This document shows positions 8,726 to 16,608 of a stretch of DNA of 33,329 bases, in pieces; the first letter of the stretch is position 1; the number at the start of each line of letters is the position of its first letter. The notes below the pieces were generated by a model. It did no database searches. It was not told the DNA's origin and was given only the letters and a program-made list of their open reading frames with translations. Made by a program: the position numbers and the translations under genes. Source of the stretch: Firm-04 sp003446315 (GTDB lineage Bacteria > Bacillota > Clostridia > Oscillospirales > Ruminococcaceae); NCBI GenBank assembly GCA_946530355.1, contig CAMNAB010000015.1:1-33329 (forward strand). Reading direction: 5' to 3'.

Positions 8726-9502
8726 TCAATTCATGCCGAAAAAGCGTTCTGTATTTTCGAGGAGCTGCGCTTTGAGTGTATCAGCGTCCATTTTCATATA
8801 TTTTGCAAGTGCCTCTGCGACATAGCGCACATTCTGCGGCACATTGACGCTGCCCAGCCCCTTGATATTGCGCGGGGTGAGATAAGGTGCATCGGTTTCC
8901 GCCATCACGCGGTCTGCGGGGATCAGTTTTACGGCTTCCCGCAGCGCACCGCCGCGCCGTTCATCGCAGATCCAGCCGGTAATGCCGATATAAAAGCCCA
9001 TATCCAGATAGGCTTTGAGGGTCTGTGCATCGCCGGTAAAGCAGTGCACCACCGATCGTTTGCACTGTTCCGGATGCTTTTTCATCCGCGCAATGAAATC
9101 ACGGGAAGCGTCCCGTTCATGCAGAAACAGCGGTTTTCCCAGCTCTTCCGCGATTTTGATCTGGTGATCGAAACAGCGGAGCTGATTTTCTCTGGTGGAG
9201 AACATGCGGTCATAATCCAGCCCGCACTCCCCAACTGCCACGATCTTCGGATTGCCGGACACGATCTCCCGGATGCGTGCAAAATCCTCTGCTTTTGCGT
9301 GGTCTGCGCCGTGCGGATGGATGCCGCATGTGCCGGTGCATGGGTGATTTTTGACGAAAGCATGCACTTGTTCGCTGCTTTTCATATCGGAGCCGGTGAG
9401 AACGCAGCGCACGCCTGCTGCTTCCGCATCGGCAATGATCTTCTCCGGATCACGGAACTGCCTGCAAAACAGGTTCAGTCCGATGTCATAATACTGGGGC
9501 AT
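8726..9502 (-). CDS. tatD: TatD family metal-dependent DNase
   Basis: TatD proteins are TIM-barrel, metal-dependent 3'-5' exonucleases acting in DNA repair and DNA fragmentation. This 258-residue protein belongs to the TatD subgroup proper: it begins with DIGLNLFCRQF, lacking the HxH of most paralogues just as E. coli TatD (DIGVNL) does. It keeps GIHPH, VGECGLDYDRMFSTRENQ, LFLHERDA, VVHCFTGDAQ, the diagnostic ITGWICDERRGGALRE and AETDAPYLTPR. The ATG at 9502 is preceded by AAGGAGAAATT. The gene has its own promoter and no co-directional neighbour close enough to be in an operon. Confidence 0.94.
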   Translation of the reverse strand: MPQYYDIGLNLFCRQFRDPEKIIADAEAAGVRCVLTGSDMKSSEQVHAFVKNHPCTGTCGIHPHGADHAKAEDFARIREIVSGNPKIVAVGECGLDYDRMFSTRENQLRCFDHQIKIAEELGKPLFLHERDASRDFIARMKKHPEQCKRSVVHCFTGDAQTLKAYLDMGFYIGITGWICDERRGGALREAVKLIPADRVMAETDAPYLTPRNIKGLGSVNVPQNVRYVAEALAKYMKMDADTLKAQLLENTERFFGMN

Positions 9503-9877
9503 AATTTCTCCTTATTCTTTTCGCAGTCAGACAGTGCTGATCTGAATAAACAATGTATATTTCATGTGAATATACATGTGAAGCTGTTTCGGGTCATTTC
9601 CGGCAGATCTGCACCGAAACCGTTTGCGCTCCGAACCCGATCAGAAACGGTCACAGATGCGCGGCAATATATTCGCAATATCAGCCGTAAAAGTCGCAAC
9701 TATATTATAATTCATACGCAGTCAACTGCGGATTTTTGTGCGAAAAAAGGTCTGTTTTCTGCTCATATGGGGTATATTTTGCAGAAAAGCTGCTTTTCGG
9801 GGATTTCTGCGTTCTTTGCGCCGCAATTTGCCGGAAATCCTGCTTTTGGTGATATTTTCGTGCAGTTTTCCGCGTTT
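9503..9877. other. 375-base intergenic region between hemZ and tatD
   Basis: The tatD-proximal part (9503-9582) holds its leader and promoter. From 9583 to 9877 I see no convincing gene. There are several short hairpins: ACCGTTT/AAACGGT around 9618-9652, CGCAG-TCAA-CTGCG near 9718-9731 followed by GATTTTT on the plus strand, and GAAAAGC-T-GCTTTTC at 9784-9798. None makes a clear terminator for hemZ on the minus strand. A 64-codon minus-strand frame (9705-9899) overlaps the hemZ end and has no family resemblance. Confidence 0.6.
9553..9582 (-). promoter_or_regulatory. tatD promoter overlapped by a palindrome
   Basis: On the minus strand TTCACA (9577-9582) and TATACA (9554-9559) are 17 bases apart. 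A nine-base inverted repeat, ATGTATATT (9553-9561) and AATATACAT (9569-9577) with a seven-base centre, covers the -10 and spacer, and CATGTGAA occurs twice in direct orientation within it. This could be an operator, or simply an AT-rich promoter. Confidence 0.65.
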
Positions 9878-11338
9878 TCAGGTACCGAGCAGCGCACAAA
9901 GCTGCCGTTTCTTCTCTGCCATCAATTCATCAAATCTTGCGAGATAATCATAGGGATATTTGCATTCGGTGAGCCGTTCGATGCCGCGTCTGCCGCCGAG
10001 CACTTTCGTAGAAGCACCCGCACCGATGCCGAGGATCGTCTGCGAATCATCCATCATCATGATATTGTAAGCACTTTCAAACCCCGGCTTTGCATATCCC
10101 ACATTTTCCAGATTCGCCGCCATATTCTTCTGCCGGTAGAGATAATAGGGACGATAACCGGCAGCGGTCAGTGTTTTCTGCGCATATACGACCATTTCGC
10201 TGACTGCATCAGCATCCGGCATCGGCAGATTCTGATAAAAATCCGCTGCCTTTTTCAACGCAAGACAATGCACCGTGATATTCTCCGGCGAAAGCGAAAC
10301 GGCACGGTCGATGCTCTCGCAGAATCCCTGCACCGTATCGCACGGCAATCCTGCGATCAGATCCATATTGATGTTGTCATATCCCATTTCCCGCGCCAGC
10401 AGAAACTTGTCTTCCGCATCCTGTGCCGTATGCGGTCTGCCGGCTGCACGCAGCACCTCATCCTGAAAGCTCTGCGGATTCACCGAGATACGGGATACAC
10501 CAAATTGACGCAGATACGATAAATTCTCTTTGTTAATGGTATCGGGTCTGCCGGCTTCCACCGTGAATTCCCGCAGCGTCTGCCCGTTCACGATCAGCCG
10601 GTCGATCCAATCCAGCGGCTGATACAGGTCGATCGTTGTAGGGGTGCCGCCCCCGATATAAACAGAATCAACAGTCAGCCCGAACTGCGCGATGATCTCA
10701 CTGACCAGCTCCATTTCCGTATGAAGCCGCTTCTCATATTCCGGGATCAGCTTTTTCATGTTCGCAGAGGAGACCGAATTGCTCACAAAAGAGCAGTATT
10801 TGCAGCGTGTGGGGCAAAAAGGCACCGAAACATAAATACCGACACCGTTTTTCGGCGCGGCATGCAAATATGGCATCTGCACTTGCAAAATAGACGCGGC
10901 AAGCTGCGTTTTTTCTTCCGTCACATGCCAGATATGCCGGAAATCATCCATTGCCTGCTCCAATGTCCCCCGCCGCTGCATGAACTTCCGCAGCAGATTC
11001 ACCGGACGAATGCCCGTCAGCATGCCCCACTGGGGTGCGATGCCGGTCTGTGCACAAAGCTGCGGATACAGCAGACCGGAAATCTCCCGATCCAGCAAAT
11101 TATTCGGAATATCCGCAGATACGTTTGTTTCGCGCTGATCCCGTTTGCCGCCGACCGATGCGCTGCAAATCAGTTTTGCCGTACCGCCGGCTGCCGGCAT
11201 CAGCACCGCCGACACATACTCCCCTTCCGCGGGCAGCTCCGGCGTTTCCGAAAACGTGAATTTCTCCGCCGGCCGGAACAGCTTCAGCAGCGCTTCCAGC
11301 TCATATGTGCGGTGATGCCCGTATGTATGAATGACCAT
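9878..11338 (-). CDS. hemZ: HemZ, oxygen-independent coproporphyrinogen dehydrogenase family radical SAM protein
   Basis: This is a radical S-adenosylmethionine enzyme of the HemN/HemZ family, whose members act late in haem synthesis. The cluster-binding motif is CPTRCKYC (Cys175, Cys179, Cys182), followed by DSVYIGGGTPTTI and VEAGRPDTI, typical of HemN-like proteins. The extra N-terminal domain of about 160 residues, with GMLTGIRPVNLL, separates HemZ from HemN and HemW. The start at 11338 (486 residues) has AAGGAG seven bases upstream; the in-frame ATG at 11356 does not. Few other haem genes are visible, so the true substrate is uncertain. It is last in the recJ-rel-MBL-hemZ unit, 19 bases after its neighbour. 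Confidence 0.92.
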   Translation of the reverse strand: MVIHTYGHHRTYELEALLKLFRPAEKFTFSETPELPAEGEYVSAVLMPAAGGTAKLICSASVGGKRDQRETNVSADIPNNLLDREISGLLYPQLCAQTGIAPQWGMLTGIRPVNLLRKFMQRRGTLEQAMDDFRHIWHVTEEKTQLAASILQVQMPYLHAAPKNGVGIYVSVPFCPTRCKYCSFVSNSVSSANMKKLIPEYEKRLHTEMELVSEIIAQFGLTVDSVYIGGGTPTTIDLYQPLDWIDRLIVNGQTLREFTVEAGRPDTINKENLSYLRQFGVSRISVNPQSFQDEVLRAAGRPHTAQDAEDKFLLAREMGYDNINMDLIAGLPCDTVQGFCESIDRAVSLSPENITVHCLALKKAADFYQNLPMPDADAVSEMVVYAQKTLTAAGYRPYYLYRQKNMAANLENVGYAKPGFESAYNIMMMDDSQTILGIGAGASTKVLGGRRGIERLTECKYPYDYLARFDELMAEKKRQLCALLGT

Positions 11339-11357
11339 CTCTGTCTCCTTCCGCACA

Positions 11358-12002
11358 TCACAGCTTGCGCGGAATCAGATAATGCCCGTATTGCCGTTCA
11401 AAATCCAGCGTTGTGCTGTCAAAATGGCCGCAATAGACCTTGCAGTCGCCTTCCAGTGCGCCCAGCTTTGCCAGCGAACTCCGCATATCATGAATGTTGC
11501 CGCCGGGGAAATCCACTCTGCCGACTCCCTGCCGGAACAGCGTATCGCCCGAAAACAGGATGTCTTCATGCCGGAAGCAGCAGCCGCCCGGTGTATGTCC
11601 GGGGGTGTGAATCACCTCAAATGTCAGTTCTTCCGAGAATTTCAGCGTTTCATGATCTGCAAAGAACCGGATCATTTTGGTATCCGGCTGACGGTAAAGC
11701 GAGGCAAAACCCAGCCCCGCTGCCATGCTCGCATCAACAGAACGCAGCATCGGTTCATCCAGCGGATGCACATACAGCGGGATCGCAAACGCTGCGATCA
11801 GCTCCGCCGCTGCCCCGAAATGATCGAAATGCGCATGCGTCAGCAGGATCGCAAGCGGTTTCAATTCCTGTCTCCGGATCTCGCTGCGGATCGTTTCCGG
11901 CTCTGCGCCCGGATCAATGATGACCGCATTCTTTTCTTCGTCCGAAACAAGATAGCAGTTCGCCGACAATTCTCCGACGGCAAGTTGTGTGACATGCAGC
12001 AT
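11358..12002 (-). CDS. MBL-fold metallo-hydrolase, glyoxalase II-like
   Basis: The 214-residue protein has the metallo-beta-lactamase zinc motif THAHFDH (residues 55-61), then HTPGHTPGG, FSGDTLF and a final YCGHFDSTT, matching the small hydroxyacylglutathione hydrolase-like proteins of Firmicutes. These hydrolyse thioesters, possibly S-lactoyl thiols, but the group is diverse and substrate cannot be assigned here. AAAGGAT stands about ten bases before the ATG. It lies 48 bases after rel and 19 bases before hemZ, a place often taken by this family in Firmicute recJ/rel clusters. Confidence 0.9.
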   Translation of the reverse strand: MLHVTQLAVGELSANCYLVSDEEKNAVIIDPGAEPETIRSEIRRQELKPLAILLTHAHFDHFGAAAELIAAFAIPLYVHPLDEPMLRSVDASMAAGLGFASLYRQPDTKMIRFFADHETLKFSEELTFEVIHTPGHTPGGCCFRHEDILFSGDTLFRQGVGRVDFPGGNIHDMRSSLAKLGALEGDCKVYCGHFDSTTLDFERQYGHYLIPRKL

Positions 12003-12050
12003 AAAAATATTATCCTTTCTGATTCAAAAGAGGTGTCCGCAAACCATGCA

Positions 12051-14255
12051 TCAATACGCTGCACGGTCTGCGGAAATCACATCGCGGACGGAACGCAGTC
12101 TCGTCAGCAGTGTCTGAAGCTGCTCCAGCGAGCTGACCCTTACCGTTGCCTGAAGCATCGCATCTCCGCTTTTTACCATGTGGAAATTGAAATTCGAAAC
12201 GGGCAGGTGTGCTTCCCCGATCACCGTTGTCAATTCCCCGAGAATGCTCATGCTGTTGACGCAAAGCACCTCAATATTCGCATTCATCTCGCCCGGCGTG
12301 ATATTGGATGCCCAATGTGCCGGGATCCAGCGCCCAAGCTCCTCGGAATCGCCCCGCGCTACGGCATCCTGATACTTCTTGCACTGCTGCTTATGGATCG
12401 TGATGCCGTGCCCGACCGTCGTGAAGCCGATGATCGGTTCGCCTTGCAGCGGCGAACAGCATTTCGCCAGCTTCACTTCCATCTGATCCACGCCGTCCAC
12501 AATCACGCCGCTGCCGCCCTTCGCCGGCTTTTCCAGTGCGATCGGATCCGGATTCTGTGCTTCCGTATTGCCGTATCTGCGCAAATAATGATCTCTGATC
12601 CGCGGCATCAGCTTGACCAGCGAGAAACCGCCGTATCCCACCGCTGCAAAGAAATCATCCAGTGTTTCACAATTGAGCTGTTTCAGATCCTCTTTGACGA
12701 TCGTTTCAAACTGCTCCTGCGTCATGTTCAGACGCAGACGGCGGCATTCATGCTCGATGCTCGCCTTGCCCGCTGCAATGTTCTCCGGCCGCTTTTCCCG
12801 CTTGAACCAGGAACGGATCTTGCCGCGTGCTTCATTCGTTTTGACCAGATCCAGCCAGTTGCGGTTCGGGCCTTTATTCGGGTCTTTGCTCGTCAGAATC
12901 TCACAGACTTCGCCTGTGCTCAGCCGGTAAGAAAGCGGCACGATCCTGCCGTCAACCTTTGCGCCCGTCATGCGGTGCCCGATCTCTGTGTGGATGTGAT
13001 ACGCAAAATCAATGACCGTTGAGCCGACCGGCAAGCCGATCGACTTGCCCTTCGGGGTCAGCACGACCACTTCTTCCGGTGCAATATCATTCTTAATCGT
13101 GCTGACCAGTTCTTCCGGATCATCACTCGCCTGCTGCGTTTCCAGCACCTGCCGCACCCATGCGATCCGCGTATCCAGCACCGTGCTTCCCTGAATATGC
13201 TCCTTATACTTCCAGTGCGCTGCAACGCCGTATTCTGCATTGGCATGCATCTCCCATGTCCGGATCTGCACCTCGAACGGGATGCCCTCTTTGCCCAGTA
13301 CCGATGTGTGCAGCGACTGATAGCCGTTCTGCTTCGGGTTTGCAATATAATCCTTGAACCGGTTCGGAATCGGGCGGAACATATCATGGATCATGCCGAG
13401 CACGCTGTAACATTCATTGTCTGTTGTCACAATCACGCGCACAGCGTATTTATCATAGATCTCGTCAATCGTCTTGTGCTTGATATATACCTTCTTATAA
13501 ATGCCGTAGATGCTCTTGACTCTGCCGTCGATCTGCGGCGGATTGACGAAATCTTCCGAACGGAACCGTTCTGCGATCCGTTCCTTGATGCTCTCAATAA
13601 ACGCTTCCCGTTCTTCCTTCTTGTTATCCAGCAGATTTTCGATCTCTGAATACGCAAAATGATCCAGATAATAAAAGGAAAGATCTTCCAGCTCTTCCTG
13701 CACCGATGTGATGCCCAGCCGGTGTGCGATCGGAGCATAAACATTCATCGTTTCAAATGCAGTTGCCTGCTGCTTGTGCTCCGGACGGTATTGCAGCGTG
13801 CGCATATTGTGCAGTCTGTCCGCCAGCTTGATAATCATGACACGGATATCCTGCGACATCGCCAGCAGGATCTTCATGACATTGCCTGCCTGCTGCTCCT
13901 CTTTCGTGAACGTCGGGACTTTTGCCAGCTTCGTGACACCGTCTACCAGCATTGCGACATCATGCCCGAACCGCTTCTGTACGTCCTCGCGTGTCGCATC
14001 CGTATCTTCTACCACATCGTGCAGCAATGCCGCACATAATGTATCGGTATCCATGCCAAGCTCCAGCAGGATATATGCCACCGCAACCGGATGAATGATA
14101 TACGGCTCACCGGATGAGCGCGTCTGCCCTTCATGACACTGTGCGGCAAATTCATACGCTGCAATCAGCTTGCTGATGTCGTATTGCCTGTCATCTGTCA
14201 GGATCTTCGAAATAATCATGTCAATGGTATATGTTTCATTATGAAAATCCGGCAT
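12051..14255 (-). CDS. rel: bifunctional (p)ppGpp synthetase/hydrolase Rel
   Basis: Rel makes and degrades the stringent-response alarmones (p)ppGpp at the ribosome. Domains in order are an N-terminal HD hydrolase with an intact HDVVEDT (residues 79-85), a synthetase region with DGRVKSIYGIYKK and YKEHIQG, a TGS domain starting VVVLTPKGKSIGLPVGSTVIDFAYHIHTE and a C-terminal ACT domain (NIEVLCVNSMSILGELTTVIGEA). Both catalytic halves look complete and the 734-residue length is normal. The second ATG (14255) is preferred because GAGGAG is then seven bases upstream; the ATG at 14261 abuts that site. It follows recJ by 60 bases with no promoter visible between them. Confidence 0.97.
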   Translation of the reverse strand: MPDFHNETYTIDMIISKILTDDRQYDISKLIAAYEFAAQCHEGQTRSSGEPYIIHPVAVAYILLELGMDTDTLCAALLHDVVEDTDATREDVQKRFGHDVAMLVDGVTKLAKVPTFTKEEQQAGNVMKILLAMSQDIRVMIIKLADRLHNMRTLQYRPEHKQQATAFETMNVYAPIAHRLGITSVQEELEDLSFYYLDHFAYSEIENLLDNKKEEREAFIESIKERIAERFRSEDFVNPPQIDGRVKSIYGIYKKVYIKHKTIDEIYDKYAVRVIVTTDNECYSVLGMIHDMFRPIPNRFKDYIANPKQNGYQSLHTSVLGKEGIPFEVQIRTWEMHANAEYGVAAHWKYKEHIQGSTVLDTRIAWVRQVLETQQASDDPEELVSTIKNDIAPEEVVVLTPKGKSIGLPVGSTVIDFAYHIHTEIGHRMTGAKVDGRIVPLSYRLSTGEVCEILTSKDPNKGPNRNWLDLVKTNEARGKIRSWFKREKRPENIAAGKASIEHECRRLRLNMTQEQFETIVKEDLKQLNCETLDDFFAAVGYGGFSLVKLMPRIRDHYLRRYGNTEAQNPDPIALEKPAKGGSGVIVDGVDQMEVKLAKCCSPLQGEPIIGFTTVGHGITIHKQQCKKYQDAVARGDSEELGRWIPAHWASNITPGEMNANIEVLCVNSMSILGELTTVIGEAHLPVSNFNFHMVKSGDAMLQATVRVSSLEQLQTLLTRLRSVRDVISADRAAY

Positions 14256-14315
14256 AAACATTCTCCTCTCCGTCCGTCTGCTTCGCTGCCCGTTCTCTGT
14301 TTGCCTCTCCCGCTG

Positions 14316-16364
14316 CTACCTGCCCGCTGCAAGCCGCAGAATCTGACGGTAACGAACGGAATCATTCAGATCCCGCTTCTGTACGTTCTCCGCCCGCATC
14401 AGTTTATCATCTGCGGCATCATAGATCAGCAGCCCCAGTTCACTGAATATATCTGCGATCATCCGGACGCGGCAGCGGTTCATCCCGCTTGACCGCAGCA
14501 GATCGCATACTCTTGCCGCGGATAAGCTGCCTGCCCGCTGCACAAGCTGATAAACTGCCACCAGATCCTGTCTGTGCGGACACATCCGCTGATAATACGC
14601 CGGGGACGGCAGGGCTTCCCCGCGCATGTAGGTATCATATGCCGTTTGTGCGGCGATCGCCTGCTCCTGCGCTGCTGCCGAACTGCGCCAGTCCTCTGCA
14701 CGCAGGGTCAGTGACGGTCTGCCCTGATACGTCCGGACATCCGCACTCACCAGAAGGTCAATCGTCATGCCCGGCTGAAGCCCCGTTTCCGCAGGGGCGA
14801 TCCGGAACATCAGCACTTCCTGCTGCATCCCGCTTTTCCGGATGCGCAGCTTTGTGTGCACACCGCCCGAAAGCGGCAGGATCTCTGTGATCTGTACCGC
14901 TTCCAATACAAACAGCGGCTTCGGATTCCCTTCCCCGAACGGCTCCAGTACCGACAAGCCGCTGACATTCTCGACCGTCAGCATATTCGGCTCAACTGCG
15001 CGTTCTGCATGCACCGTCATGATGGGCATGACCGGATTCGCTTTCGCTGCATATGCCTGTATCGCTGCACAAAACGCATCTTTCTCCGATTCAGACACCG
15101 TGAAGCCGCCTGCCCCCGGATGTCCGCCGTATCGCACCAGATGCGCTTCGCATGCCTTTAAGCATTCAAATACCGAAAAATCACCGAAACTGCGGGCGGA
15201 TCCGCGGTAACCGTCTGTTTCCCGCGACATCAGAAAACACGGCTTGCCGAATCGCTCCTGCAAACGCGCCGCCACAATGCCGATCACGCCGTGATGCCAG
15301 TTTTCACCCGAAAATACCAGCACTCTCTCACTGATCCGCTTCGGCTCTTCCCGGATCTGCGTCAGGATCTCTGCAAGGATCTCCTGCTCTGTTTTTCTTC
15401 TCGCATCGTTCAGCGAATGGATCTCTGCTGCCAGCATCTGCGCTTCATCCGGATCATCCGTCAGAAACAGCTTCGCTGCGATGGATGCCGACGCAAATCT
15501 GCCTGCCGCATTGATGCGCGGTATGATCTGGAAGGCTGCCGTCTGCGCACTCACCGGCGCGTTTTCTTCGATCCCGCAGACCGCCATCAGCGAAAGCAGC
15601 CCAAGGCGCTCTGTATTGGACAAAAGCTGTAAGCCGCGCTGCACGATAAACCGGTTCTCATCCGTCAGCGGCATCACATCACCGATGGTCGCAAGTGCCG
15701 CAAGATCGCCGAATTGCTCCAGCGCCGGCTCCCAGTCGCCGCCGTCCATCGCTGCGATCAGTTTCAATACCACAACGGCACCGCAGATCGTCTTATACGG
15801 CGACGGGCACCCCGGCTGAAACGGATCGACCAGCGCTGCTGCTTCCGGCAGGACATCGCCCGGACGGTGATGGTCTGTAATCACCAGATCCATGCCCAGC
15901 GAACGGATCAGCTTTGCTTCCTCTACCGCCGAAATGCCGTTATCCACCGTCACGATCAATGAGACACCTTCCGCTTTCAGCTCCTGTATCTTCTCCGCAC
16001 GCATGCCGTATCCCTCTTTGCGCGTCGGGATATACCATGTCACATCTGCGCCCGCACAGCTCAGCCAGTCTGTCAGCATGACCGTTGATGTCACGCCGTC
16101 ACAGTCATAATCTCCGTATACACAAATGCGTTCGCCGCTTTCTGCTGCTTGCAGGATCCGCTGCGCCGCCTGTTCCATACCTTTCAGCAAAAACGGATCC
16201 GATAATCCCGGTACATCCAGCATTTCAGATGCCCGTTCCAGCGATCCGATCCCGCGTGATGCCAATACTTCTGCGCAAAGCTGTGTGATGCCGCCCTGTC
16301 GATGCAGCTTTTCTGCTGCTTCTGCATTCGGCTTGCCGATTTCCCATCGTTTCAGCAAACTCAT
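14316..16364 (-). CDS. recJ: single-stranded-DNA-specific exonuclease RecJ
   Basis: RecJ is a 5'-3' exonuclease on single-stranded DNA used in recombination and mismatch repair. The DHH-phosphoesterase motifs are all present: GDYDCDG (residues 84-90), VTVDNGIS (around 138-145), TDHH (163-166), and later a DHHA1 glycine-rich motif RYGGHPGAGGFTVS. An OB-fold region follows (LPLSGGVHTKLRIRKSG), and the final 120 residues form an extra C-terminal domain seen in Firmicute RecJ. The ATG at 16364 has GAGGTGG close upstream. It is the first gene of the recJ-rel-MBL-hemZ unit and has a clear promoter. The apt gene that often separates recJ and rel in Firmicutes is absent. Confidence 0.95.
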   Translation of the reverse strand: MSLLKRWEIGKPNAEAAEKLHRQGGITQLCAEVLASRGIGSLERASEMLDVPGLSDPFLLKGMEQAAQRILQAAESGERICVYGDYDCDGVTSTVMLTDWLSCAGADVTWYIPTRKEGYGMRAEKIQELKAEGVSLIVTVDNGISAVEEAKLIRSLGMDLVITDHHRPGDVLPEAAALVDPFQPGCPSPYKTICGAVVVLKLIAAMDGGDWEPALEQFGDLAALATIGDVMPLTDENRFIVQRGLQLLSNTERLGLLSLMAVCGIEENAPVSAQTAAFQIIPRINAAGRFASASIAAKLFLTDDPDEAQMLAAEIHSLNDARRKTEQEILAEILTQIREEPKRISERVLVFSGENWHHGVIGIVAARLQERFGKPCFLMSRETDGYRGSARSFGDFSVFECLKACEAHLVRYGGHPGAGGFTVSESEKDAFCAAIQAYAAKANPVMPIMTVHAERAVEPNMLTVENVSGLSVLEPFGEGNPKPLFVLEAVQITEILPLSGGVHTKLRIRKSGMQQEVLMFRIAPAETGLQPGMTIDLLVSADVRTYQGRPSLTLRAEDWRSSAAAQEQAIAAQTAYDTYMRGEALPSPAYYQRMCPHRQDLVAVYQLVQRAGSLSAARVCDLLRSSGMNRCRVRMIADIFSELGLLIYDAADDKLMRAENVQKRDLNDSVRYRQILRLAAGR

Positions 16365-16401
16365 TCCACCTCGCTGTTCTGGTTGTTAGTCTTATCTTAT
16401 A

Positions 16402-16430
16402 AGTATACCATTTTTACCACGAAAATGCAA
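16402..16430 (-). promoter_or_regulatory. sigma-A promoter of the recJ operon
   Basis: On the minus strand TTGCAT (16425-16430) and TATACT (16402-16407) are 17 bases apart, with ATGG before the -10. Transcription should begin near 16395, about 30 bases before recJ. Confidence 0.88.
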
Positions 16431-16515
16431 GAGATAAAATGCACTGATTTTCCGTCCCCATATACGCACTGTTTGACTGTCATCATTCCGTCATAAGTTT
16501 GTTACCGCAGATAAA

Positions 16516-16544
16516 TTGACAAATTCACCAAAATATGCTATAAT
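16516..16544 (+). promoter_or_regulatory. consensus sigma-A promoter of the membrane-anchored protein gene
   Basis: TTGACA (16516-16521) and TATAAT (16539-16544) are both perfect, the spacer is 17 bases and it ends in ATGC (extended -10). This is the strongest promoter in the window by match to consensus and lies back to back with the recJ promoter. Confidence 0.95.
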
Positions 16545-16608
16545 GTCTTGCAGAGACAGCAGGACGCTGTTTCCTGTGAACAGCTATTGTACAAACAGGA
16601 GGTACAAA

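Noticed and set aside
8645..10522. 625-codon plus-strand frame opposite tatD and hemZ
   Set aside because: It is a codon-bias shadow of two clearly homologous genes; its composition is Cys/His/Phe-rich and it has no start signals.
11331..13022. 563-codon plus-strand frame opposite the MBL hydrolase and rel genes
   Set aside because: Antisense shadow of well-conserved proteins, with no ribosome site and no recognisable domain.
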